A program made the translations under genes and the position numbers. 64,000 nt of DNA from Rhizobiaceae bacterium (GTDB lineage: Bacteria > Pseudomonadota > Alphaproteobacteria > Rhizobiales > Rhizobiaceae), in contig JARGOF010000014.1 in assembly GCA_029212415.1 (NCBI GenBank), positions 47,882 through 111,881 of the forward strand, written 5' to 3'. Positions within the stretch are counted from its first letter, which is position 1. Each line of letters starts with the position of its first letter. Below the pieces are notes generated by a model, which saw only the letters and a list, made by a program, of their open reading frames with translations, had not been told where the DNA came from and did no database searches. Of this stretch, positions 17,898 through 27,579 are shown in pieces.

Positions 17898-18914
17898 TTG
17901 GCGCAGAAGATAAAACTTTCAACGATCGCGGAATCATTGGGGCTTTCCACGGCGACGGTCTCTCTGGCCCTGCGTGACAGTCCGCTCGTGGCGGACAACA
18001 CGCGGGAAAAGATCAAGGAACGCGCCCAGGCGCTTGGTTACATTTACAACCGCCGCGCCGCCAGCCTGAGAACATCGCGATCCGGCATTGTCGGCGTTGT
18101 CGTGCACGACATCATGAATCCGTTTTATGCCGAGATCCTCAGAGCCATCGAGAGCGAGCTGGATCGCAATCGCCAGACGTTCATTCTGTCCAACCATTAT
18201 GATTCGGTGGAAAAACAGCGCAATTTCCTCGAAACATTGCTGCAACTGGGTGCCGACGGCGTCATCATGTCCCCGGCAATCGGCACGCCACCGGATGATA
18301 TCCGTCTGGCGGAAGACAACAACATGCCGGTCATTCTGATTGCCCGGTCGATCGAGAATGTCACCTTGCCAACCTATCGTGGCGATGACGCCTACGGCAT
18401 AGCGCTGGCAACAAACCACCTCATCAGCCTTGGCCATCGCTGTATTGCGATGGTTGGCGGTACCGATCAGACCTCCACCGGGCGGCATCGCTATGCCGGA
18501 TATGTCGAAGCGCTGGAGAAGGCCAATATCGAGGTGGATCCCAAACTGCGCATTCCCGGTCCGCGCACCAAGCGGGCAGGTTTTGAAGCTGCCGTGAACT
18601 TTCTCTCCCTGCCACAAAAGCCCACCGCTGCCGTGTGCTGGAATGATCTGGTCGCCATCGGTCTGATGAGCGGCATTGCCCGAGCGGGCCTTGTCCCGGG
18701 AAAGGATATTTCGGTTACCGGATATGATGATCTGGAGGAGGCCTCCATTGCAACGCCGGCGCTGACGACAGTATGGAACGGTCAGTCTGAAGTCGGTCGC
18801 ATGGCCGCCCGGGCCCTGCTCGACAAGCTCAATGGGTCGACGGATGCGGACGGCTTGCACCTGATCAGGCCGGAAATGCGTATTCGCCAGTCGACCTCAC
18901 CGCTCAAGTCCTGA
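17898..18914 (+). CDS. LacI-family transcriptional regulator
   Basis: About 338 residues. The N-terminal LacI helix-turn-helix is KLSTIAESLGLSTATVSLALRDSPLVADNTREKI, with the hinge ALGYIYNRRAASLRT; a periplasmic-binding-protein-like effector domain follows (SGIVGVVVHDIMNPFYAEILRAIE to VTGYDDLEEASIATPALTTV). The start is probably TTG 17898, preceded by AGAGGG; GTG 17868 and 17880 are alternatives. It is the first gene of a same-strand cluster with a TRAP-type binding protein and indolepyruvate oxidoreductase, which it may control. The upstream 17805-17830 stretch is strongly A/T-rich with AAATTTGAAATTT. Confidence 0.88.
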   Translation: MAQKIKLSTIAESLGLSTATVSLALRDSPLVADNTREKIKERAQALGYIYNRRAASLRTSRSGIVGVVVHDIMNPFYAEILRAIESELDRNRQTFILSNHYDSVEKQRNFLETLLQLGADGVIMSPAIGTPPDDIRLAEDNNMPVILIARSIENVTLPTYRGDDAYGIALATNHLISLGHRCIAMVGGTDQTSTGRHRYAGYVEALEKANIEVDPKLRIPGPRTKRAGFEAAVNFLSLPQKPTAAVCWNDLVAIGLMSGIARAGLVPGKDISVTGYDDLEEASIATPALTTVWNGQSEVGRMAARALLDKLNGSTDADGLHLIRPEMRIRQSTSPLKS

Positions 18915-19110
18915 TCGTGATGCCAGCAGCACCCAACCCAGTGCTCTCATTTCTATTCAAGGCGGCAGCGTCTGGTCTTGCCTGATCTTTCGTACAAAGG
19001 CGCTGTGAATTCTTTGCAAGGACGATAACAAAGTGTAGCCTGTTTCTGGTTCGCGTCGTCGGTTGTTTCTCTTCACACGGACAGGTGACTATTTCAGCAG
19101 GAGCACTTAC

Positions 19111-20217
19111 ATGCAACGCCGCTCATTTATCAGAACCCTGGGTGTAGCCGGTGCCGGAGCCACGGCGTCCCTGGCGTTGCAAAGCCCGGCGATTGCGCAG
19201 ACAAGGCCCAAGGTGAACTGGCGTCTGGTGTCAGGTTTTCCAAAGCAGCTTGATACGATATTCGGCGCAGCCCACGTTTTTGCCGATTCCGTGCGCGAGG
19301 TCACAGACGGGCAGTTTGACATTCAGGTTCATGCGCCTGGCGAGATCGTGGAATCATTGGGCGAGCTGGATGCCGTGCAAAATGGTTTGATCGACATGGC
19401 CCATACGGCGTCCTATTATTTTATCGATAAGGATCCGACCTTTGCCTTTGGAACGGGCCTGCCCTTCGGCCTCAACCAGCGCATGACCAATGCATGGCTC
19501 TATGAGGGTGATGGCATGCAGCTTCTGGAAGCATTTTACAGCGAGTACAACATCATCAGTTTTCCTGCTGGAAACACTGGCGCGCAAATGGGGGGCTGGT
19601 TCCGCAAGGAGATCAATTCGCTGGAAGATATGCAGGGTCTGAAGATCCGCATCAGCGGTTTGGGCGCCCAGATCCTGAAAAAAATTGGTGCCGTGCCGCA
19701 GTTCCTTGCCGGCGGTGATATCTACGAGGCATTGAAGGAAGGCACGATTGATGCTGCCGAGTTTGTCGGCCCCTATGATGATGCAAGGTTGGGCTTCAAC
19801 AAGGTCGCCAATTATTATTATTACCCCGGCTGGTGGGAAGGCGGCGTTGCATTGATGAACATGATCAACCTGCAAAGCTGGGATGCTTTGCCAAATCCCT
19901 ACAAGGCGGCAATCCGCAGTGCTTCGGCGCTGGCCAATGTGACCATGATGGCGCGCTATGACACGCTCAATCCGCCGACCTTGAGAAAACTTGTTGCTGA
20001 AGGCACGATCCTGCGACCCTATACCCATGATATTCTCGAGGCGTGTTTTGTCGCATCGGAAGCAATCTACGAAGAGATTTCAGCCAAAAACGCGCGATTC
20101 AAGTTAATCCTCGATTCCTATATGGAATACCGCCGCGAAGCCTATATGTGGTTTCAGCGGTCGGAATATTCCCAGGACACGTTTTTGATGATGCAGCGGC
20201 GCGGCGGACGTTTATAA
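19111..20217 (+). CDS. Orphan TRAP periplasmic binding protein, TakP-like (2-oxoacid type)
   Basis: A 368-residue solute-binding protein with a Tat-like signal (MQRRSFIRTLGVAGAGATAS, ending AIAQ). Features resemble the TakP group that binds 2-oxoacids: WRLVSGFPKQLDTIFGAA, the substrate-arginine segment LKIRISGLGAQILKKIGAVPQFLAGGDIYEALKEG, and the tryptophan-rich YYYYPGWWEGG. ATG 19111 follows CAGGAG. No dctQ/dctM neighbours it, so it must use a distant permease or act as a sensor. Next to an arylpyruvate-oxidising enzyme, a 2-oxoacid ligand is a natural guess; this is inference. Confidence 0.8.
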   Translation: MQRRSFIRTLGVAGAGATASLALQSPAIAQTRPKVNWRLVSGFPKQLDTIFGAAHVFADSVREVTDGQFDIQVHAPGEIVESLGELDAVQNGLIDMAHTASYYFIDKDPTFAFGTGLPFGLNQRMTNAWLYEGDGMQLLEAFYSEYNIISFPAGNTGAQMGGWFRKEINSLEDMQGLKIRISGLGAQILKKIGAVPQFLAGGDIYEALKEGTIDAAEFVGPYDDARLGFNKVANYYYYPGWWEGGVALMNMINLQSWDALPNPYKAAIRSASALANVTMMARYDTLNPPTLRKLVAEGTILRPYTHDILEACFVASEAIYEEISAKNARFKLILDSYMEYRREAYMWFQRSEYSQDTFLMMQRRGGRL

Positions 20218-20268
20218 CCTGAATGGCTATCTGTTGAGCAGCACTATCGCGGTGCTGAGGAGAATCGA

Positions 20269-23200
20269 ATGACATTGCATGACGTCTCGCTTGGCGACAA
20301 ATTCGATCTGAACAAGGAACGGATCTTCGTGACCGGCACGCAGGCTGTCGTGCGGATGCTCATGATGCAGAAGGAGAGGGACCGCCGGGCGGGCCTCAAT
20401 ACGGCAGGGTTTGTGTCCGGTTACAGGGGCTCCCCACTGGGTGCGCTCGATCAGCAATTGTTCCAGGCCGGTCGGCAACTTGCTGCCAGCGACATTACCT
20501 TTCAGCCCGGATTAAACGAGGAACTGGCCGCCACGGCATGCTGGGGAACCCAGCAGGCCGAGCTTGACGGCAATGGTAAATATGACGGGGTGTTTTCACT
20601 TTGGTACGGCAAGGGACCCGGTGTTGACCGATCGGGTGACGTCTTTCGCCACGCAAACCTTTCCGGCAGTTCGCGGCATGGCGGCGTTCTGGCGCTGATG
20701 GGAGACGACCATACCGCCGAATCCTCCACCAATGCCCATCAGACGGAATTTCTGTTTGTCGACACGATGATTCCGATTCTCAATCCTGCCGGTGTTCAGG
20801 AGATCATTGATTACGGATTGTATGGTTTTGCTCTTTCACGGTTTGCCGGCACCTGGGCAGCGCTCAAATGCGTCAAGGACAATGTTGAATCAACCCAGTC
20901 GGTCGAAGCGGGAATGGACCGCCTGAAAATCATTCTGCCGGAATTCGACATGCCACCGGGTGGGTTGAATATCCGCGCCGGTGAATTGGATTTTCTCGCT
21001 CAGGAAGCGCGTCTGCACGAATACAAGAGGGCTGCCGCCAGCGCATTCATCCGCGCCAATGGGCTTAACCGCATTGTATTTTCAGGCGGAGCAAACCCCA
21101 AGCTGGGCATCATCAGTGTCGGCAAGAGTTATCTCGACGTGCGCCAAAGCCTCAATGATCTGGGCGTTGATGAAGCCGAAGCCAACCGGCTGGGCGTGCG
21201 ATTGATGAAGATCGCGGCACCATGGCCGTTGGGCTTTGAAGATTTTCGCGCTTTCGTCGAAGGTCTTGAGATGGTGATCGTCGTTGAGGAAAAACGTTCG
21301 CTGATCGAGTCGCAATTGCGCGAGGAACTCTATGGCAGCGCGCAACAACCCGTCATTGTCGGCAAACGCGATGAGCATGACAATTGGCTGTTTCCGGTCA
21401 AGGGCGCGCTGGATCCCAACGATATTTCCGTTGCGGTCGGTGAGCGTATCTTGCGGGTGATCGGTCCTTCAGAACAAATTGACCAGCGGGTCAAGCGCAT
21501 ACGCCAATCCCAGGCCATGCTTGCTGACATGGGTGATATTGCCGTGCGCACACCCTATTTCTGTTCGGGGTGCCCGCACAACAGCTCAACCAAAGTGCCC
21601 GAAGGCTCCAAGGCAGCCGCAGGGATCGGTTGCCATTTCATGGCCATATGGATGGACCGTGATACGCAGGGGTTTACCCAGATGGGCGGGGAGGGCGCAC
21701 AATGGGTTGGCCAGCAGCCCTTTACCAACACCGAGCATATTTTTCAGAATATCGGCGATGGCACCTATAATCACTCGGGCATTCTTGCCCTGCGTTTTGC
21801 CCTGTCTGCCAAGTCTGACGTCACCTACAAGATCCTGTTCAATGATGCGGTGGCCATGACCGGCGGTCAGCATCACGAGGGTGGACTGACGGTTGATGCC
21901 ATTGCACGGCAGGTTCGCGCCGAGGGCGTGGATCGCATTGCGGTTGTATCGGACGAACCGGACAAATACCCGACCGGCATGGATTGGCCGGACCGGGTGA
22001 CCTTTCATCACCGCCTCGAAATGGATGCCGTGCAGCGTGAATTGCGCACCGTCAAAGGCGTGACGGTTCTGCTCTATGACCAGACCTGTGCTGCGGAAAA
22101 ACGGCGCAGGCGCAAGCGTGGCACCTATCCCGATCCGGACAAGCGCGTCATCATCAACGAACTGGTGTGCGAGGGCTGCGGCGATTGCGGGGTCCAGTCC
22201 AATTGCGTATCGGTTCAGCCCGTTGAGACGGAGTTCGGACGCAAGCGGCGCATCGATCAATCAAGCTGCAACAAGGATTTTTCCTGTGTTGAAGGCTTCT
22301 GCCCCTCATTTGTGACCGTTCATGGCGGCAAAATCAAAAAAGCCAAGGCGGCAGCGCTCAGCAGTGATCCGCTGGAAGGCCTGCCGATCCCGCAATCGAC
22401 ATTGAATGAAGATGGCTGGGCCTGCGTCATCACCGGCGTGGGTGGAACCGGTGTTGTGACCATTGGAGCCATCTTGGGTATGGCCGCTCACCTGGAAGGC
22501 AAGGGATGCGGCATGATCGATATGGCTGGCCTGGCGCAAAAGGGCGGTGCGGTCTATTCCCATGTGCGCATTGCGGCAAGGCCCGAAGACATCGCAGCTA
22601 TCCGGGTGCCGGCCGGCAAGGCGGATCTGATACTGGGTTGCGATCTGGTGGTCTCCGGTTCACGCAAGGTTCTGGCTGCGGTCAAGGAGGGTGGAACGCT
22701 TTTTGTTGCCAATACAGCTGAAGTCATGCCCGGTGATTTTGCCCGCAATGCCGACTTTTCTCTGCCCGTTGAACGTTTGAAACGAGCCGTCGTCAGGTCG
22801 GCAGGCGAGGACCGGACCATCTTTTTTGATGGTACCGCTGCGGCAAATCTGCTGTTTGGCAATGCCATCGCTGCCAATATGTTCCTGTTGGGAATTGCCT
22901 GTCAGCGCGGTGGGTTGCCACTTGCCGCAGAGACCATCGAGCAGGCGATCCGGTTGAACGGACAGGCCACGGACATGAATATTGCCGCCTTCCGTTGGGG
23001 GCGCCGCGCTGCTCATGACCCGGCCATTGTCAAGGACATGATGAATGCTGCGCGCACACCGGTGCGCACACATGAATTGTCACAGACCCTTGATGAGCGC
23101 GTGGAAAGACGGATTCAGTTCCTGACCGCCTATCAGAACAAATCCTATGCCGATCGGTATGCGAGGCAGATCGCCAGAATCAGGGCGATTGATGAAAAGC

Positions 23201-23739
23201 TCAGCGGCGAGGCTGGGGCCTTGAGCGATACGGTCGCGCGCAATCTGTTCAAGCTGATGGCGGTCAAGGATGAATATGAGGTTGCGCGGCTCTATAGTGA
23301 CGGCAGTTTCAAGGCGCAATTGTCCAACCAGTTCGACAGCTGGGACAGGCTCGAGTTCCACATGGCGCCACCAGTCCTGTCCGAAAAGGACGCTGACGGG
23401 CATGTGCGCAAACGCCGCTTTGGTCCGTGGATGATGAAATTGTTTCCTGTTCTTGCTGCCCTGCGGACAGTGCGTGGTTCGCCATTCGATATCTTTGGCT
23501 ACCAGCAGGAACGTCGCCAGGAGCAGCAATTGCTGATCGCATATGAGGCGTTGATCGAGGAAGTCGGTCCGGATATCACTTTGGAAAATTACCAGGCGGC
23601 CACGCAGCTGTTGCAATACCCGCAGCGCATCCGTGGTTATGGCCATGTAAAACAGCGCAGCATTGCGGAAACGCATGCCGAAGTGAGTGCGTTGAAAGAA
23701 GCCTTTATCGCAGGTGAAGTCAGGCAGGCTGCAGAATAA
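20269..23739 (+). CDS. Fused indolepyruvate ferredoxin oxidoreductase (IorAB type)
   Basis: An 1156-residue protein in which alpha and beta subunits of indolepyruvate:ferredoxin oxidoreductase are joined. It converts aryl-2-oxoacids (from aromatic amino acids) to acyl-CoA, CO2 and reduced ferredoxin. The pyrimidine-binding domain begins GFVSGYRGSPLGALD; the thiamine diphosphate segment GDGTYNHSG starts at residue 496. A cysteine cluster CEGCGDCG starts at residue 634 and continues with CNKDFSCVEGFC, an iron-sulfur site. The gamma-like oxidoreductase domain GVGGTGVVTIGAIL follows from about 725. An AGGAGA ribosome site precedes ATG 20269. Long fused forms are normal in proteobacteria, so the fusion is not an artefact. 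Confidence 0.9.
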   Translation: MTLHDVSLGDKFDLNKERIFVTGTQAVVRMLMMQKERDRRAGLNTAGFVSGYRGSPLGALDQQLFQAGRQLAASDITFQPGLNEELAATACWGTQQAELDGNGKYDGVFSLWYGKGPGVDRSGDVFRHANLSGSSRHGGVLALMGDDHTAESSTNAHQTEFLFVDTMIPILNPAGVQEIIDYGLYGFALSRFAGTWAALKCVKDNVESTQSVEAGMDRLKIILPEFDMPPGGLNIRAGELDFLAQEARLHEYKRAAASAFIRANGLNRIVFSGGANPKLGIISVGKSYLDVRQSLNDLGVDEAEANRLGVRLMKIAAPWPLGFEDFRAFVEGLEMVIVVEEKRSLIESQLREELYGSAQQPVIVGKRDEHDNWLFPVKGALDPNDISVAVGERILRVIGPSEQIDQRVKRIRQSQAMLADMGDIAVRTPYFCSGCPHNSSTKVPEGSKAAAGIGCHFMAIWMDRDTQGFTQMGGEGAQWVGQQPFTNTEHIFQNIGDGTYNHSGILALRFALSAKSDVTYKILFNDAVAMTGGQHHEGGLTVDAIARQVRAEGVDRIAVVSDEPDKYPTGMDWPDRVTFHHRLEMDAVQRELRTVKGVTVLLYDQTCAAEKRRRRKRGTYPDPDKRVIINELVCEGCGDCGVQSNCVSVQPVETEFGRKRRIDQSSCNKDFSCVEGFCPSFVTVHGGKIKKAKAAALSSDPLEGLPIPQSTLNEDGWACVITGVGGTGVVTIGAILGMAAHLEGKGCGMIDMAGLAQKGGAVYSHVRIAARPEDIAAIRVPAGKADLILGCDLVVSGSRKVLAAVKEGGTLFVANTAEVMPGDFARNADFSLPVERLKRAVVRSAGEDRTIFFDGTAAANLLFGNAIAANMFLLGIACQRGGLPLAAETIEQAIRLNGQATDMNIAAFRWGRRAAHDPAIVKDMMNAARTPVRTHELSQTLDERVERRIQFLTAYQNKSYADRYARQIARIRAIDEKLSGEAGALSDTVARNLFKLMAVKDEYEVARLYSDGSFKAQLSNQFDSWDRLEFHMAPPVLSEKDADGHVRKRRFGPWMMKLFPVLAALRTVRGSPFDIFGYQQERRQEQQLLIAYEALIEEVGPDITLENYQAATQLLQYPQRIRGYGHVKQRSIAETHAEVSALKEAFIAGEVRQAAE

Positions 23740-23888
23740 GCCGGCTTAGAGCCTGATGGGAAATCGTGTATTCGATTTGTCCATAAGGTATTGTTCTCTT
23801 TAATCTTATGCAACCTATGGTTTTATTTTTATAAAACCTTCTTTAATGCTTTTGCTGTAAATATTTGACATCTCTAAGGAAGGTGTTG

Positions 23889-26219
23889 ATGGGCGATAAG
23901 GCACGAGGGCAAATTCCGACAGATGTTTATCTGTCGTTTGTCCGTTCTCTTTACGGAAACCGGATGACCCTGGGCGCGGGTATGATCGCGCATATGGTCA
24001 TTTGTTTTTTGATTTTTTTCAAGATCATGGACCCGGCTTACCTTGTTTTCGGCGGCGTGATTTTTGCGCTTTGGCTTGTCCGTGTTCTGTTGATGAACAT
24101 GTTTGACAAGGTCGAATTTTCCTCCGACGATCGCGAAACGATTGCCCATTGGGAATGGCGTTATATCGCCAGTACCGGTCTGGTGACACTGACACTGGGT
24201 GTCATGACAGGCTATGCTTTTCTGGTCAGCGGCGACACGTTTTCAGAAATCGCAGCTCTTTCGGTCACGCTTGGTGCCATGGTGTCGGTTGTCGGGCGCA
24301 ATTTCGGCTCCAAGATCAATGTGGACATTGTATCGCTGGCTGCCTGCCTGCCGATCATGTTGAGCCTGCTGCTGGTGGGCGACATCTACATGGCCATATT
24401 GGCTTTGCTGATCGTGCCACTGGTTGCCACGACGCGATCCATGGCCAACGGGGTGCGCGAATTTCTCTATGACAACGTCATGAGCCATCGCGAGATCGCC
24501 ATCATTGCCGACCGTTTCAATACTGCGCTCAACAATATGCCGCATGGTCTGTTCATGCTGGATGAAAACAACCGTATCGTGGTGGCCAACAAGAAAGCCG
24601 CTGAGTTGCTGTCTGTTCCCGATCGCGGGTCCCTGCGCAACCATACTCTTGGAGCAGTGCTTCGTTTCGGTGTCGGTCGCTCGGTCGTCAACAAGAAACG
24701 GGCAAATTTGATCAAGCAACAGCTTGATGCGTTGATTGATGGCAGCCAGAAGCGCGCACTCATCTGTTTCAAGGATGAACTCTATCTCGAGTTCACGGCG
24801 AAACGCCGCACGGACAGGGGCGTTGTGCTGATTTTTGAAGATGTCACGGCACGCATCAGGGCTGAAGAAAAAATTGTGCATATGGCGCGCTATGACAGTC
24901 TGACCGGACTGCCCAATCGCGGGTATTTTTCAGAAATCATCGACCAGCATATCGCCGATATGGCGGAAAATGAGAAATATGCTCTCGTGGTGATGGACAT
25001 TGATGACTTCAAACATGTCAATGATACCAATGGTCACCTGACCGGCGATCGCCTGCTTTGCGCCATTTCCGCGCGGCTAACCGGCATTGCAGACAGCAAT
25101 ATGGCGTTGTCGCGCTTTGGTGGCGATGAATTTGTCCTGTTTATTCGCAATCTGCGTGGCAAGGCGCATGTCGCAGAGATCATGCAGAATATGTTTGAGG
25201 CGGTGCGTGGCACCTATCTGGTCAACGGAAACAAGCTGTTTGTGAGTGTCAGCGCGGGTGTCGTGATTGCCTCCAAAGCCGACTTCAAACTGGATGATCT
25301 GCAGATCAAAGCCGATCTGGCGCTCTATGAGACCAAACACAACGACAAGAACAGCTGGACCATCTTTGCCGATGAGATGGATGAAAAATACACATTGCGT
25401 CAGAAGCTGAAATCGGCGCTGCGCGATGCTGTGCGGGAAAAGTCCTTTTCCGTCGTCTACCAGCCGATGTTCACCGTGGACACCATTCAGGTTGCCTGTT
25501 GTGAAGCGCTGTCGCGTTGGTATCATCCCGACTTTGGCGCCGTATCACCGGCACAATATATTCCATTGGCTGAAGAAATGGGCATTGTCGGCGATCTGAC
25601 CCGCTTTATGCTTGATGTGGCCTGCCGCGATTGCGCCACCTGGCCGAATGGCGCCGCCGTGTCGGTCAATCTGTCTGCCAATGATCTGCGCAACAAGGGC
25701 ATTATCGCCATGGTGAGCGAGGCGCTTGATGCATCCGGTCTGGATGCCAACCGTCTGCAGGTGGAAGTGACCGAAAGCGCCTTTGTTCAGGATATGGGCA
25801 AGGCCAAGGCGATACTGGATGAGCTTCGCTCCAAGGGCGTCACAGTGGCAATCGATGATTTCGGCACGGGATATTCCAGTCTGAGTTATCTGAATCTTCT
25901 GCCGCTCAACAAGGTCAAGATTGATCGCTCATTTGTGTCCAATATTACCGAGGATCAGCGCACGTTCAAACTGTTGAAGGGCGTTGTGCATCTGTCGAGG
26001 GAACTTGGCCTTGAGATTGTTGTGGAAGGCGTCGAGACAGAGGACCAACTGGAAATGATCCGCTCAACAAACAGCGCGGATCTGATACAAGGCTTCATTT
26101 TCGGCATGCCCATGCCCACCAGCGGCATATGTGAGTTGACCTCCAGCAGCATGTCCGCAAAGGAGCGGATCAGGACCATGAACAACAAGCCCGCGACACA
26201 AAAACGGGCAGCGGACTGA
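23889..26219 (+). CDS. Membrane GGDEF-EAL protein (c-di-GMP synthesis/breakdown)
   Basis: A 776-residue inner-membrane signalling protein. Residues about 25-200 hold five or six transmembrane helices; a PAS-like domain follows (FNTALNNMPHGLFMLDENNRIVVAN). The diguanylate cyclase domain has DSLTGLPNR and an intact GGDEF at 411-415. The phosphodiesterase domain has EAL at 539-541, DDFGTGYSSLSYLN and VEGVETEDQLE, all with expected acidic residues. No RxxD inhibitory site is evident before GGDEF. Both domains therefore look catalytically competent; which activity dominates cannot be told. ATG 23889 follows AAGGAAGG; an upstream start at 23865 has no support. Confidence 0.9.
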   Translation: MGDKARGQIPTDVYLSFVRSLYGNRMTLGAGMIAHMVICFLIFFKIMDPAYLVFGGVIFALWLVRVLLMNMFDKVEFSSDDRETIAHWEWRYIASTGLVTLTLGVMTGYAFLVSGDTFSEIAALSVTLGAMVSVVGRNFGSKINVDIVSLAACLPIMLSLLLVGDIYMAILALLIVPLVATTRSMANGVREFLYDNVMSHREIAIIADRFNTALNNMPHGLFMLDENNRIVVANKKAAELLSVPDRGSLRNHTLGAVLRFGVGRSVVNKKRANLIKQQLDALIDGSQKRALICFKDELYLEFTAKRRTDRGVVLIFEDVTARIRAEEKIVHMARYDSLTGLPNRGYFSEIIDQHIADMAENEKYALVVMDIDDFKHVNDTNGHLTGDRLLCAISARLTGIADSNMALSRFGGDEFVLFIRNLRGKAHVAEIMQNMFEAVRGTYLVNGNKLFVSVSAGVVIASKADFKLDDLQIKADLALYETKHNDKNSWTIFADEMDEKYTLRQKLKSALRDAVREKSFSVVYQPMFTVDTIQVACCEALSRWYHPDFGAVSPAQYIPLAEEMGIVGDLTRFMLDVACRDCATWPNGAAVSVNLSANDLRNKGIIAMVSEALDASGLDANRLQVEVTESAFVQDMGKAKAILDELRSKGVTVAIDDFGTGYSSLSYLNLLPLNKVKIDRSFVSNITEDQRTFKLLKGVVHLSRELGLEIVVEGVETEDQLEMIRSTNSADLIQGFIFGMPMPTSGICELTSSSMSAKERIRTMNNKPATQKRAAD

Positions 26220-26590
26220 AGACGAGCGGCCTTCAGCGATCAGTTGACCGGCACCTCTGCCGTTTGACGCGGGGGGCCGTCGTTCGTGTTTTCGGCCTGT
26301 CGGCAGAATGGTCGATTGGGCCTTGAAGCGCCTGACGTTTCAAGGCAAGCGCACACCATGATCCACATCTGAAATTCCCCCTGAATGCCCGCTGATCTTT
26401 CCGGTTGCACCCGATAATGCGTGACTGGTCGATGCAAAGTCGTCTAACCGGCTGCCTAAAACGCATCCACGATCATGCGAATTTTACGCCCTGATCCGGC
26501 AAGTGCCTGATATTGCGGCGCCCCGACTGCTTCCCCCAAACAGGCCCGATTACAACTTCTGCACACTTTTGCCGCAACACGCCGTTAACC
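26220..26590. other. Intergenic region without a supported gene
   Basis: No reading frame here has family resemblance. It holds a stem CCTTGAA/TTCAAGG (26321-26327 with 26339-26345), which could end transcription of the GGDEF-EAL gene, though no T-run follows. The remaining sequence shows nothing I can name. Confidence 0.5.
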
Positions 26591-26605
26591 TTAACGGGAA
26601 GTTAA
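26591..26605. promoter_or_regulatory. CtrA box 1 (TTAA-N7-TTAA)
   Basis: TTAA-CGGGAAG-TTAA is a perfect match to the full CtrA consensus of alphaproteobacteria. It is centred 85 bp upstream of the likely ATG of the acyl-synthase-like gene. Confidence 0.7.
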
Positions 26606-26645
26606 TGGCTATATAACTTTAACAATTTGAATTGTTCGGGTAGTG

Positions 26646-26660
26646 TTAACTTGTGATTAA
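26646..26660. promoter_or_regulatory. CtrA box 2 (TTAA-N7-TTAA)
   Basis: TTAA-CTTGTGA-TTAA is a second perfect full CtrA consensus, 55 bp after box 1 and 22 bp before ATG 26683. The surrounding 26584-26660 is A/T-rich with several further GTTAA half-sites. Confidence 0.7.
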
Positions 26661-26682
26661 CCATGTGACAGGGGCGCGGAAT

Positions 26683-27414
26683 ATGGTTCAGGCAATTGGC
26701 GGATTGACAGATTTTACAAATAAATTGATCAATGTGATGGATGAGGTCGAATATCGGCGGATTACCAGCGCAGAAGATATGGAAGACGTGGCGCGATTGC
26801 GCCACAAGGCCTACAAGAAGGCCGATATTTTGCCGATCAAGGGCGACATGTTGATCGATGATATCGATTTCGATTCGCATGCCTATGTATTCGGCATCTA
26901 TTATGACGAAAAACTGATCAGCACCATTCGTATTCATCATGTGACACCGACACACCGTGTCAGCATATCGGGCAAGGTTTTCCCCGATACGGTCAACAGT
27001 CTTCTGGATGCAGGCATGTCGTTGATCGACCCGGTGCGCCATGCTTCGGATCCCGATCTTTTTGACCATCTTCCGGCGCTGCCGTTTCTGACATTGCGCA
27101 TTGCCACCATGGCGACGGACTATTTTGATGCGGATTATTGTCTTTCGCTGATCCCGCCACAACATGCGGCATTCTATCGGCGGGTGTTCAGGTCGACGCA
27201 GATTGTCGCACCGCAATCGGGCTGCGGCGGTTACAATACGGATTTGACCCTGATGTCGACGCATGTTCCCGTCGAGCTTCCAAAGGTCTATAAACGCTAT
27301 CCGTTCTTCAAATCGCAACCCTTTGAGAGGCGTATGATGTTTGCGCCGCTGGAAGAACTGGGCATGATGCCTTTGACCATTCTGCCAACAGCCCGTTACC
27401 TTCAGGCAGCCTGA
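26683..27414 (+). CDS. GNAT-fold acyl synthase-like protein (FeeM / autoinducer-synthase type)
   Basis: A 243-residue protein resembling N-acyl amino acid synthases (FeeM) and acyl-homoserine-lactone synthases in layout. It has VARLRHKAYKKADIL near residue 35, a central strand pattern FGIYYDEKLISTIRIHHV, and a late segment LTLRIATMATDYFDADYC...PPQHAAFYRRVF that matches the HxAFYRR substrate/CoA region. In these families an acyl-ACP donates a fatty acyl chain to an amino acid or similar amine. The assignment is by motif order only. ATG 26683 is preferred: AGGGG lies upstream, and GTG 26653 falls inside CtrA box 2. There is no LuxR-type receptor in the window. Confidence 0.55.
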   Translation: MVQAIGGLTDFTNKLINVMDEVEYRRITSAEDMEDVARLRHKAYKKADILPIKGDMLIDDIDFDSHAYVFGIYYDEKLISTIRIHHVTPTHRVSISGKVFPDTVNSLLDAGMSLIDPVRHASDPDLFDHLPALPFLTLRIATMATDYFDADYCLSLIPPQHAAFYRRVFRSTQIVAPQSGCGGYNTDLTLMSTHVPVELPKVYKRYPFFKSQPFERRMMFAPLEELGMMPLTILPTARYLQAA

Positions 27415-27579
27415 GGAACCAGATGACTTGCCCTGCCGGGCTGCATTGTGTATTCGATGCCAACAGGTTGGTTGCCCAACAGGAAACCTTCGTTTCCGAC
27501 TTGATTGCAACAGGATTTATAGCGATAGCTGTCCGCGACAAATTCTCGGACAGCGCCACCTTGGCAGGGGAGTATCTCA

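Noticed and set aside
20269..23739. Indolepyruvate oxidoreductase as an accidental gene fusion
   Set aside because: Fused long forms are common in proteobacteria, and the domains are complete and in the normal order.
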